A model generated the notes under the pieces. It saw only the letters and a program-made list of their open reading frames with translations, did no database searches and was not told where the DNA came from. Below, in pieces: positions 1 to 8,131 of a stretch of 64,000 nucleotides of DNA. Position 1 is the first letter of the stretch. Every line of letters starts with the position of its first letter. The DNA is from Methylophilus sp. 5 (GTDB lineage Bacteria; Pseudomonadota; Gammaproteobacteria; Burkholderiales; Methylophilaceae): contig NZ_KI911560.1 in the NCBI RefSeq assembly GCF_000515275.1, positions 2,046,001-2,110,000 of the forward strand, written 5' to 3'. The position numbers and the translations under genes were made by a program.

Positions 1-14
1 ACCGGGATATAGTT

Positions 15-575
15 ATGTTAGCTGAATCATTTGCAACATTAGTTTCATTAATTGGCCAATACTTCTCGGAGAAAGAGTCCCGTGACCAAGTGGAATTTAA
101 TGACTTCATGGCGTGGCTAATTAAGAAAAACCACCACCAAGTTAAAACTCTTATTGACCAAAATATTGGTGCTACTAATGAACTAAGATCTTTGTTAAAA
201 GAAGATCATAAAATGATCTCTGAAAAGTTGGAAAAAATCGAACGAGCAATTACATCCTATGCTAGTACTATCCAAGGTTTTGATTCTCTTGCTAAGGCAA
301 TAAATCCAACTGCTTCTTTATCTAAGCAGGCTGTAAGTATTTTGGAGCAGTTCCGGGATGCCAGAGCTACCAGGGCGTTGGAAATGAAATTACACGGATT
401 TTCAATTTTCCAATTTACTGATGCGAGTGGAAAATTAGACTTATCAGAACCACAATTTGCGGCCGATGATTTCAATCAATTGATTAAGCTTGGTCTTTTG
501 CTACATGAGTACAATGGAAAGGGTGGTAGCATTTACGTGCTCACACGCGCCGCTTCAGATTTGGTGAAAAATTAA
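15..575 (+). CDS. Unrecognised coiled-coil protein
   Basis: This 186-residue protein was not recognised. Residues about 30-85 are rich in charged heptad-like sequence and probably form a coiled coil or long helices. The last 40 residues (ending near LLLHEYNGKGGSIYVLTRAA) read like a small winged-helix or strand-rich cap. There is no signal peptide or membrane segment. The frame stays open to the window edge, so the start at 15 (weak upstream ribosome site) may not be the true one. It converges on the HNH nuclease gene, with only 5 bp between the stops, and shares the AT-rich composition of that region. A role beside the defence genes is possible but unproven. Confidence 0.6.
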   Translation: MLAESFATLVSLIGQYFSEKESRDQVEFNDFMAWLIKKNHHQVKTLIDQNIGATNELRSLLKEDHKMISEKLEKIERAITSYASTIQGFDSLAKAINPTASLSKQAVSILEQFRDARATRALEMKLHGFSIFQFTDASGKLDLSEPQFAADDFNQLIKLGLLLHEYNGKGGSIYVLTRAASDLVKN

Positions 576-580
576 TACAT

Positions 581-1411
581 TCAATGCCGTTTTTGATTGT
601 TAATATATGGCTTGGCAGCATCTAGGGCGCGCGTAAATCCCTCTGTCATGGTTTCCTCGAGAAACCAAACTGACACAAGGTGAAAGGCTTCATTATAAGG
701 AATTTTGAAAGTGTCGCTAATTGAGGCAGCACATTCAGGTATGGTTAGTGCGTGTCGGGCTCCAACAAACTTCCACAAACAATCTATCAAATTTATGGAT
801 TGCGCAGTATATGCTGTAGCCAGTTTTCTTCTTGCTAAGACTTCAGCCTCATCCAATTTGCAACAACCGATTAAGAATTTTCCTTGACTGGTAACTCCTT
901 CGTATATCCATCCTTGGAAAATATTTATATGTTGGGAATATCTATGAAAGTGAGGGTGGATTGAGTCAAAAGCATCAGCAGATATAGGATAGCTTTGGAT
1001 AGGTAAGTGTCTATTTCTTAAGGGGTCAAAAAGTCCCTTGTAAGTATTACATTGCTTACATGTTATGACTAAGTTCAGAGGTTCATATGTAAATGCACTG
1101 TATCCATTAGTATGCCTTCGGTCTTTATAAGCTGAACTGACGCGTTTATTTTGGGTACGAGTCTTGGATGGATTTTTGGGCAGTATATGATCAAGCTCGC
1201 GAATTCCATTTTCATCAGACATGATTGGAATCTGGCAATACGCACATCGCCAATTTTGTAAGTCTAATAGCTGCTTGCGATAAGCTATGATGCTCGGTAT
1301 CAAAGTAGTCCAATCCTGCCCCTGTGATGATCTGACCGACATTAACAAACCAGGATCTATGGTTGAGATATCCACTTGTTCACAAAGTGCAACCTTATCA
1401 TTTATTATCAT
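581..1411 (-). CDS. HNH endonuclease, Septu PtuB-like
   Basis: A 276-residue predicted HNH nuclease. The zinc and catalytic signature is clear: CAYC (C56, C59), ELDH with D74 and H75, N113, then CKQCN with C118, C121 and N122. The N-terminal 50 and C-terminal 150 residues are not catalytic and probably bind the partner ATPase. The start overlaps the end of the upstream ATPase gene by 14 bp, which points to translational coupling. An ATPase followed by an HNH protein of this size is the arrangement of the Septu anti-phage system (PtuA-PtuB). The same pair is the effector of some retrons, but no reverse transcriptase is visible here. The domain call is firm; the Septu assignment is inference from arrangement and size. 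Confidence 0.8.
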   Translation of the reverse strand: MIINDKVALCEQVDISTIDPGLLMSVRSSQGQDWTTLIPSIIAYRKQLLDLQNWRCAYCQIPIMSDENGIRELDHILPKNPSKTRTQNKRVSSAYKDRRHTNGYSAFTYEPLNLVITCKQCNTYKGLFDPLRNRHLPIQSYPISADAFDSIHPHFHRYSQHINIFQGWIYEGVTSQGKFLIGCCKLDEAEVLARRKLATAYTAQSINLIDCLWKFVGARHALTIPECAASISDTFKIPYNEAFHLVSVWFLEETMTEGFTRALDAAKPYINNQKRH

Positions 1412-2873
1412 TTTTATTTACATCTTTAACCGCTGTGAGAATCGACTCTAATACATTTCTCATTGAGTCATGGACAGGTAAATTTTGAGCTTCGTTAAAT
1501 AACTCCACAGCTAATGGCATTAACTCCTTTGAGTTGCTACTTATTCCCTCTCGAATTAGACCTAATGCATAATTGGCTTTTTGGATTAAATCTGGAGCTC
1601 TAGTAGAGTCCATTCCAAAAATATCCTGATACACATCATTTGAGTTCCATCCATATCCAATTTCAATAGGCTTTGGATTGACTACGTTTCCAGTTTTTGA
1701 AAGCTCTAAAGGGTCTGCGGTCAATGAGATGATGTTACCTATAGAGTCAGATATTCCAGATGCTATAAATGCGGAGTGGGTCGCGATTATTGCATGGCAT
1801 TTGTTTTGAGATTCAAGAGCCGTGACTAACATTGAAATATAGTCTCTCTGCCAATTAGGATGCAGACTATTTTCTGGTTCATCTATTAGTACAAGAGAGT
1901 TATCCTCAAGCTCTAATGTCAGTCCAACAAGGCTTGATAACCAATTCCATTGACCTGAACTTAAATCACTTTCAGTGTAAATCTCACCAACCACTTGGCT
2001 ATTATTTTGATTCGTATTAGGTCGTTTATAAAATGTCAAACCATCAATTTCTACAATTCCAGTCCATAAGGCGTATCTCCAAATTGAAGTTTCAAATTTG
2101 TATTTACCTGGATAAAGTTGAAAATTATCTGCGGATAGCGTTAGTTCAACTGTATTCGCATCCAGTGACTTTAGAGTCTCAATAAATTCTTTTCGAAATT
2201 CAGAGTCAGTATTTAAAAAATCTAAGAGCGTTGAAATTTCTGCCTGTGACTGAGAAGTGGGCCTCTCCAAGTTAGTTAGTGTTTTAGTAATCTCTTCTAA
2301 TCTCTTCCGGAAGGCATCTATCGAAAATACTCTTTTACCATCTTTGATTATTTCGATTTTCCTATTCCGCCTGAATTTAAAGCCTAATGTAGAAGACAGC
2401 CCTAAATGAGCAAATATCGCGTTGAGTGGCTTAGATTTATGAATAAGTTGACTGGAATATTTCAAATACACCCTGCCTAAATTTCTTAGGCTCTGATTTG
2501 TTCCGACCATACCATTTGAAGCTCTTTGTCCAAAGTAAAAATACGGTAGCTCATCGTATATACTTTTATAGTTTGTAAGCTCATCAGCACCTCCCCTGGG
2601 AAATCTATCTAATGGAGTCCCAGATAAAGCAATGACTTTTCTTGGCGATCCATTAGAGCTTTCTAAGCCGATTTTCAGTGTTGTGTGGCCATGGGAGTAA
2701 TAAGACTTTCTTTTTAAGGCTGCGTCGCAAATCAGCCGTAACAACAAACTCTTACGGCTTCCATTTTGTCCAATTAGTACTGTGATCCAATTTGACTGAT
2801 TGTCTAGTTTTTCCTGAAGTACAAAGGAATCAGGAAATGGCCCCTTTTCAGTGTATATGGCACGGACTCTCAT
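1398..2873 (-). CDS. ABC/AAA-type ATPase, Septu PtuA-like
   Basis: A 491-residue cytoplasmic ATPase of the SMC/OLD-like class used in defence systems. Visible motifs: a P-loop at residues 35-42 reading GQNGSRKS, an ABC-signature-like LSSGQ near 304, a Walker B LVLIDEPENS near 325-335, and a switch histidine in IIATHSAF near 360. The P-loop is odd: the residue before the lysine is arginine (codon CGT) where glycine is normal. It overlaps the downstream HNH nuclease gene, and the two should be made together. In Septu systems the ATPase forms an oligomer that holds and controls the nuclease. The AT-rich 424 bp upstream should contain the promoter. The ATPase class is certain; Septu membership is likely. 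Confidence 0.8.
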   Translation of the reverse strand: MRVRAIYTEKGPFPDSFVLQEKLDNQSNWITVLIGQNGSRKSLLLRLICDAALKRKSYYSHGHTTLKIGLESSNGSPRKVIALSGTPLDRFPRGGADELTNYKSIYDELPYFYFGQRASNGMVGTNQSLRNLGRVYLKYSSQLIHKSKPLNAIFAHLGLSSTLGFKFRRNRKIEIIKDGKRVFSIDAFRKRLEEITKTLTNLERPTSQSQAEISTLLDFLNTDSEFRKEFIETLKSLDANTVELTLSADNFQLYPGKYKFETSIWRYALWTGIVEIDGLTFYKRPNTNQNNSQVVGEIYTESDLSSGQWNWLSSLVGLTLELEDNSLVLIDEPENSLHPNWQRDYISMLVTALESQNKCHAIIATHSAFIASGISDSIGNIISLTADPLELSKTGNVVNPKPIEIGYGWNSNDVYQDIFGMDSTRAPDLIQKANYALGLIREGISSNSKELMPLAVELFNEAQNLPVHDSMRNVLESILTAVKDVNKNDNK

Positions 2874-3297
2874 ATATTTTATTATTTAGTATGAATATCA
2901 ATTAATACTAAATTACTTTTAAGTTGCTGGGAATATATCTCGCAAGGATTTTTAAAGATTAAACTTTAAATATTTGTGACTGATAAATGGACATCCCCCG
3001 CTTTACTGGGCGATTATTTTGTTTCAAATACTGTTTACAGATGTCTAGTTAATTAGTTGCGATTCACTCTGTCATCACTAACTCTTATATTTTGTGATTA
3101 GTCATAATTGTATTTTCTACAAGAGCATATTACTCTCCACAATTCAAAATTGACAGGCTCATATTGAGTCACTGGTTAGATAGAAGCGCACCTTTGGAAA
3201 GACTCTTGATTTTCCAATTGATAATTCTTGAAACTAGTTTTTAAATTTAAAAATCTCTAGGAAAGTCGAGGTTAGCTACACGTTGATTTTCACATCT
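2874..3297. other. AT-rich gene-free stretch
   Basis: These 424 bp separate the start of the minus-strand ATPase gene from the 3' end of the minus-strand 220-residue gene. No ORF of note, reverse transcriptase, structured retron RNA or tRNA was seen. The sequence is strongly AT-rich and should hold the ATPase promoter and the end of the upstream transcript, but no convincing -35/-10 pair or terminator stood out. Confidence 0.4.
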
Positions 3298-3960
3298 TTA
3301 CATGAAACCAAGATAGTCAAATGACGGTAGATCATCAGAGTGGGAAATACTAACCCAGTTTATTTTTTTATCTTTTGGAATTTCAGATCTATTATGCAGG
3401 TTTGGGGACCAAAATTCATCAGATGGAGAAGCGACTCCTGGAGCCACAAGGATTCCAAAAGTATAGTAGAGGTATGCTCCTGGAAAACCGTAGTAAGCCT
3501 TTGTCCAATAGTGATAAAACTTGCTTGATGAGTCTGATTCTATAACAGAATTCTCTTTCAGAACCTCTAAGAAGGTTGTTTTGCCCAAGGTAAAATCTAA
3601 GGGCGAAATTTTAAATCTACCTAGTTTTGATACTCTAGACAATGCCATGGAAACAGACTGGATATATTCGTCGTTATGGACGGATACTTGTACACAAACA
3701 TCTTTGAATTTGTACAGGTATTGATCGGCATATTTTCTGTGAGGAGCACCTAATATCTCCCGCATTTTTTCTGCGGATCGGCCAGGCTTAATGTGATCAA
3801 ATAAATTTGAAGGTGCTCTTTTTAGCTCAATATTTGGTCTTTTGAATCTACCATATGCCCACGATATAAGCTTTAACAATGGAGAAATGAGCGATTTACC
3901 AAGTGAGATCAAAAGTGACTCAATCACATACCCCCCCATAAGTCGATTGTTAGAAATCAT
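3298..3960 (-). CDS. Unknown protein paired with antitoxin gene
   Basis: A 220-residue protein that I do not recognise. Residues 10-38 form an amphipathic or membrane-associated helix (VIESLLISLGKSLISPLLKL). Residues about 52-100 (LFDHIKPGRSAEKMREILG, then YLYKFKDVCVQVSV) resemble the SmpA/BamE-type or ETEC_3214-type fold, where a helix with a G-x-P turn is followed by strands. The start codon directly follows the stop of the antitoxin-like gene (TAG-ATG), so they form one unit. A second in-frame ATG at codon 8 is followed by a run of seven G, which could slip. It may be the toxin partner of the antitoxin-like protein, but nothing in its sequence proves this. Confidence 0.6.
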   Translation of the reverse strand: MISNNRLMGGYVIESLLISLGKSLISPLLKLISWAYGRFKRPNIELKRAPSNLFDHIKPGRSAEKMREILGAPHRKYADQYLYKFKDVCVQVSVHNDEYIQSVSMALSRVSKLGRFKISPLDFTLGKTTFLEVLKENSVIESDSSSKFYHYWTKAYYGFPGAYLYYTFGILVAPGVASPSDEFWSPNLHNRSEIPKDKKINWVSISHSDDLPSFDYLGFM

Positions 3961-4173
3961 CTAGGCAGTGTGGCCATAAAGAATCGCAGTTAGGATTTTT
4001 TGAACTTCTAATTTACCGTTTTCAGTTTTCATGTAATCAATTGGACTTATACCACCAAGTAGTGCATGTACTTCATTTAACCATGCATCAGCTTCAACAC
4101 TCGAACCAAATACTTCTTGGGCTAGGGTGTAAATTTCCGTATTAGATTTATTTGTTGGTAAATTGTGTTTCAT
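3961..4173 (-). CDS. MbcA/ParS/Xre antitoxin C-terminal domain protein
   Basis: A 70-residue protein consisting almost wholly of the DUF2384 (MbcA/ParS/Xre antitoxin C-terminal) domain. The family pattern is visible: AQEVFGS, then AWL, LGGISPIDY, and the closing EVQKILTAILYG. In known systems this domain neutralises RES-type toxins that consume NAD. Full antitoxins also carry an N-terminal Xre helix-turn-helix, which is absent here. The product is therefore a stand-alone C-terminal domain. No RES gene follows; the next gene, abutting without a gap, encodes an unknown 220-residue protein. It could be a remnant, a partner to a new kind of toxin, or an adaptor. Confidence 0.8.
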   Translation of the reverse strand: MKHNLPTNKSNTEIYTLAQEVFGSSVEADAWLNEVHALLGGISPIDYMKTENGKLEVQKILTAILYGHTA

Positions 4174-5023
4174 AAGCTATCAAGCGTATTGAATTCAACC
4201 GAAGATAATCTAATCATATATTTTAAAGGCATTTCAGACTAGAAAACTTTGCTGGGAATTTGATTTTTTTGGTTACCATCTTTAATGTAATTTGTTGATA
4301 ATTCTATGTGCTTGAATAAACTGAGTTTACGGTTACCAACTTTAATGTCGCAAAACATGGGATCAATTTAATCGAGTGATTAATGTTCGGCATCGATGTA
4401 TCACGTAGATTTTTCTGCAAGCGCCGCCCTGGTTCAAACGCAGTGAGTTGACCTCATGCCCCATGATGATCCTCTGATAAACAGCCTTCTACTTGATGAG
4501 CGCTGTCTCCGAAACAGTAAAGCCAGATCATGATCGTTGCTGTGAGTGATCCACTATTGTCGCTCTCACGCCTCGGCTCCAAGCGCTGAAAAGACACTTT
4601 AAATAGCCGTTTTTGATCACAACCGTTTGGCGTTGTTCTGTCAAAGCAAACCGTTTCTATCGTTGATCAATCGCCATGTGTCACGTCACCAACCAAAAGG
4701 GCTATTAAAGCACTAAGCAGGTTTGCTCTTTTTAAACCAAGGTGATTTTTCTGGTCATGCGGTTGAAGCGCATCGGCCAATATCTTTGTGCTGTGAGGTG
4801 CCCATGTATAGCGATCCCATTGCTGGTTAAGCAGCAACGCATCAGCAAATGACCCTGGAATCAACATTGATCAAATAGCCGGGATTGTTGGTAAGTCATT
4901 GAAATATTTATATAAATTAATGTGGCATATTTGCTGCTATAGCTTATGTAGTATTGCCGATTTTTAAAAATGATATTGGCGCTGGTAACAACACTTGTGA
5001 ACTAAAGCATTTAGGAACCATAG
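4174..5023. other. 850-bp gene-free stretch at island boundary
   Basis: No convincing gene lies here. The only open frame of note (minus strand, 4667-4867) has no recognisable product. The left part is AT-rich like the defence segment; from about 4380 the base composition moves towards that of the rest of the window. An 18-bp direct repeat sits at 4271 and 4331. The right end carries the promoter and leader of the monooxygenase operon, including an AT-rich tract at about 4895-4925. It may be the scar of an old insertion. Confidence 0.4.
4271..4348. repeat. 18-bp direct repeat pair, 60-bp period
   Basis: The 18-mers ggttaccatctttaatgt at 4271-4288 and ggttaccaactttaatgt at 4331-4348 differ at one base and start exactly 60 bp apart. 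Spaced short repeats of this sort occur as transposase sites at transposon ends and as regulator sites. No transposase gene is present, so a remnant end is only a suggestion. Confidence 0.6.
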
Positions 5024-6442
5024 ATGAGTCGTCCCTCAAAAGTCATCCGCTTCAACGCCTTTGAAATGAATTGCGTTGGACATCAATCGCCAGGATTGTG
5101 GCGTCATCCACGTGATCGTGCCTGGCAATATAAAGACCTTGAATACTGGACTGATCTGGCCAAGATACTGGAGCGTGGCATTTTTGATGCGATTTTTATT
5201 GCCGATGTGATTGGCTACTACGATGTCTATCAAGGCAACAACGACCATGCATTCTTGCAAGGCGTGCAGATTCCGGTGAATGACCCGCTACAGCTTGCCA
5301 ACCCGATTGCGCTGGCGACGAAACACCTGGGCATAGGCATCACGGCTTCCACCTCATTCGAGCATCCCTATACGTTTGCCCGCCGCCTGTCGACGGCTGA
5401 TCACCACACCCAAGGCCGAGTGGGCTGGAATATTGTGACCTCTTATCTGGAGAGTGGTGCGAAGAACATCGGCCAAGGTGGTCTCAAGCGGCATGACAAC
5501 CGTTATGAAGTGGCTGAAGAATACCTGGAAGTGCTTTATAAGTTATTTGAAGGTAGCTGGGAAGAGGGCGCAGTATTACGCGATCGTCAACAAGGCATCT
5601 TTGCCGACCCCAGCAAAATTCACGAGATCGGCCACAAAGGCAAATATTTCGAGGTGCCCGGCTACCACTTATGCGAACCTTCCCCGCAGCGTACCCCGGT
5701 GTTGTTCCAAGCGGGGGCCTCCAATGCCGGTAAGGATTTTGCCGCCCAACATGCGGAGTTGGTGTTTATTTCTACCCCGACACAGGACACAACCCGTGCC
5801 TATGTGAAAGACATCCGTTCACGCGCTGCGGCGGCGGGTCGCGACCCTAGCAAGATACTGATATATGCGCTGGTGACCATCATTGTCGATGAGACCGACG
5901 CCAAGGCACACGCCAAGTTACAAGAGTATCAAAGCTATGGTTCATATGATGGTGCTCTGGTGTTGACCTCTGGCTGGACAGGGATTGATTTTGGCCGTTA
6001 TGCGCCTAGTGACAATGTGCGCAAGGTAGAGACTAATGCCATCATTTCCGCGGTGGAGCATCTGGCTGAAGGGGGCAAGACCTGGACCATAGAAGAACTG
6101 GCGAAATGGGCCAGTGTGGGTGGATTGGGACCCTTGTTTGTCGGTTCTGCCGCCACAGTGGCTGACCAGTTACAGGAATGGGTAGAAGCCACTGACCTGG
6201 ATGGATTCAATCTGGCCTATGCCGTTGCGCATGAAACCTTTGAGGATGTGGTTGAGCACCTGGTGCCAGAACTGCAGCGCCGTGGCGTGTATGCGACCGA
6301 ATACCGCGAAGGCACCTTGCGGGAAAAACTGTTTGGTGACGGGCCTTATTTGCCAGAGTCACATCCTGCAGCGCAATACCGTGATATCGAGCGCATCAAG
6401 CAGCAGGCACAAGAGTCAGTGCTGCGGGAGAAGTCTGCATGA
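5024..6442 (+). CDS. NtaA/DmoA-family FMN-dependent monooxygenase
   Basis: A 472-residue flavin-dependent monooxygenase of the bacterial luciferase-like (LLM) superfamily. Typical features are IFIADVIGYYDVY near residues 60-72, the substrate/flavin region GRVGWNIVTSYL near 131-142, and KYFEVPGYHLCEPSPQRTPV near 210-229 leading into QAGAS. Family members (nitrilotriacetate, dimethylsulfide, sulfonate and dibenzothiophene-sulfone monooxygenases) use reduced FMN from a separate reductase, which is not encoded nearby. The start is preceded by taggaacc. It overlaps the first ABC transporter gene by 4 bp and heads that operon, so it probably oxidises what the transporter imports. Substrate unknown; an N-methyl or S-methyl compound would suit a methylotroph, but that is inference. 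Confidence 0.85.
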   Translation: MSRPSKVIRFNAFEMNCVGHQSPGLWRHPRDRAWQYKDLEYWTDLAKILERGIFDAIFIADVIGYYDVYQGNNDHAFLQGVQIPVNDPLQLANPIALATKHLGIGITASTSFEHPYTFARRLSTADHHTQGRVGWNIVTSYLESGAKNIGQGGLKRHDNRYEVAEEYLEVLYKLFEGSWEEGAVLRDRQQGIFADPSKIHEIGHKGKYFEVPGYHLCEPSPQRTPVLFQAGASNAGKDFAAQHAELVFISTPTQDTTRAYVKDIRSRAAAAGRDPSKILIYALVTIIVDETDAKAHAKLQEYQSYGSYDGALVLTSGWTGIDFGRYAPSDNVRKVETNAIISAVEHLAEGGKTWTIEELAKWASVGGLGPLFVGSAATVADQLQEWVEATDLDGFNLAYAVAHETFEDVVEHLVPELQRRGVYATEYREGTLREKLFGDGPYLPESHPAAQYRDIERIKQQAQESVLREKSA

Positions 6443-7239
6443 CCAGTGCCGACCACCATGACCACATTCTTGAAGTGAAAGATATTTCGTTGTCTTTTCA
6501 GGGCGTTAAGGCGATTCACCAGCTCTCATTTGCAGTTAGCCGGGGTGAGATTTGCGCCCTGATTGGCCCGAATGGTGCCGGTAAAAGCTCCTTGCTCAAT
6601 ATTCTCAATGGCGTGTACCAGCCCGACAGTGGCGAAGTGCATTATGAGCATGCGCACTTTAGCAGCCTGACACCGTTTGAAGCGGCACGGCGTGGCATCG
6701 GGCGCACCTTTCAGAACAATGCGCTGTTCGGGAAGTTAGCGGTGATCGACAACGTCCTGACCGGTTTGTCACGGCATTCACGTGTCAGCGTGCTGGAGCA
6801 GGCGTTTGGATTGCCCAGAGCACGACGCGAAACGGCTGATTTTCTGCAGCGCAGTGAAGCGGTGCTGGCATTTCTTGAATTGCAGCAATACCGCCAGACG
6901 CTGGTCGGCAACCTCGCCTATGGCTTGCAGAAACGGGTGGAGCTCGGTCGTGCGCTGGTCTCCTCTCCCAAGCTGTTACTGCTGGATGAGCCGATGGCCG
7001 GGATGAACGCGGAAGAGAAACAGGAAATGAGCCATTTTATTCGCAGTATTAACCGCGATCTCGGCATCACGGTGGTACTCATTGAGCATGATATCGGCGT
7101 CATCATGGATCTGTCTGACCATGTGGTGGTGCTGGATTATGGCCGCAAGGTTGGCGATGGGTCGCCCGCCGAGGTGCAGGCGAATCCGGAGGTGATTGCC
7201 GCCTACCTGGGGGCTGAACATTTGGATACCGTGCATTAG
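6439..7239 (+). CDS. HAAT-family ABC transporter ATPase (LivG-like)
   Basis: A 266-residue ATPase of a branched-chain-amino-acid-type (HAAT) importer. Walker A GPNGAGKSS lies at residues 43-51, a signature variant YGLQKRVELGRAL near 160, Walker B LLLLDEPMAGM near 180 and the switch histidine in LIEHDIG near 217. It overlaps the monooxygenase stop as ATGA and lies 5 bp before the first permease gene. Together with the other ATPase at 10870 it would power the permease pair. Family is certain; the substrate cannot be read from this subunit. Confidence 0.92.
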   Translation: MTSADHHDHILEVKDISLSFQGVKAIHQLSFAVSRGEICALIGPNGAGKSSLLNILNGVYQPDSGEVHYEHAHFSSLTPFEAARRGIGRTFQNNALFGKLAVIDNVLTGLSRHSRVSVLEQAFGLPRARRETADFLQRSEAVLAFLELQQYRQTLVGNLAYGLQKRVELGRALVSSPKLLLLDEPMAGMNAEEKQEMSHFIRSINRDLGITVVLIEHDIGVIMDLSDHVVVLDYGRKVGDGSPAEVQANPEVIAAYLGAEHLDTVH

Positions 7240-7244
7240 GAGCC

Positions 7245-8129
7245 ATGGCGATGTTATTTCTGGAAACACTCATAGGTGGATTATTGGCGGGCACTATGTA
7301 TTCACTGGTGGCCATCGGCTTTGTGCTGATTTACAAGGCCAGTGGCGTATTTAATTTTGCCCAGGGCGCCATCTTGCTGTTCTCGGCCTTGTTGCTGGTC
7401 ACCTTGCATGAGCATGGCGTGCCCTTTGCGCTGGCGGTGCTGATCACGCTGGTGGCGCTGATACTGCTATCCATGCTGATTGAGCGGCTGGTGTTGCGTC
7501 CGCTTACCAATCGCAGCCCCATGACCTTGTTTATGGCGACGCTAGGCGTTTCGTATGTGATCGAAGGCGTCGCGCAAGGGGTGATGGGGGCCAACGTGCA
7601 CGCGCTGGATTTAGGCATTGACGATGTGCCTGTCTTTATCGGTGAACTCATGATCAGCCAGTTTGATTTAATCGCCGCCATCACGGCGGGCTTGCTGGTG
7701 GGTGTGCTCGCCTTGCTGTTTAACAAAACGCGCATAGGCATTTCCTTGCGCGCGGTGGCTGACGACACGCGTGCCGCCCTGTCTATCGGCATTCACCTCA
7801 ACCGCATTTGGCAGATCGTCTGGGCAGTGGCGGGGGTGACCGGCCTGGTGGCGGGCATGTTATGGGGCGCACGTCAGGGCGTGCAGTTTTCACTGTCGCT
7901 GGTAGTGCTCAAAGCCTTGCCAGTCTTGATCATAGGCGGATTCACCTCTATTGGCGGTGCCATTGTCGGTGGCCTGATTGTCGGCGCCGGTGAAAGCCTG
8001 GGTGAAGCCTACATCGGCCCCTTGATTGGCGGCGGTATCACCCCCTGGTTCGCGTACTTTCTGGCGCTGGCTTTCCTGTTTTATCGACCTGCCGGGATTT
8101 TCGGCGAACGTGCTATTGAGAGGGTATAG
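7245..8129 (+). CDS. HAAT-family ABC transporter permease (LivH-like)
   Basis: A 294-residue inner-membrane permease with about eight hydrophobic segments. It opens with the family's typical GGLLAGTMYSLVAIGFVLIY followed by VFNFAQGAI, and ends in a glycine-rich loop (IGGFTSIGGAIVGGLI near 228) that contacts the ATPase. It is the second component of the importer operon, 5 bp after the ATPase gene and 2 bp before the partner permease. The role is substrate translocation; specificity is unknown, and it is distinct from the urea/amide permease at 18026. Confidence 0.9.
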   Translation: MAMLFLETLIGGLLAGTMYSLVAIGFVLIYKASGVFNFAQGAILLFSALLLVTLHEHGVPFALAVLITLVALILLSMLIERLVLRPLTNRSPMTLFMATLGVSYVIEGVAQGVMGANVHALDLGIDDVPVFIGELMISQFDLIAAITAGLLVGVLALLFNKTRIGISLRAVADDTRAALSIGIHLNRIWQIVWAVAGVTGLVAGMLWGARQGVQFSLSLVVLKALPVLIIGGFTSIGGAIVGGLIVGAGESLGEAYIGPLIGGGITPWFAYFLALAFLFYRPAGIFGERAIERV

Positions 8130-8131
8130 GC

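Noticed and set aside
2874..3297. Possible retron RNA or reverse transcriptase before the ATPase/HNH pair
   Set aside because: Septu-like pairs can be retron effectors, so this was looked for, but no reverse transcriptase ORF or clear msr-msd structure is present.
4667..4867. 66-codon minus-strand frame in the gene-free stretch
   Set aside because: No family match, no ribosome site, and surrounding frames are full of stops; at most a remnant.
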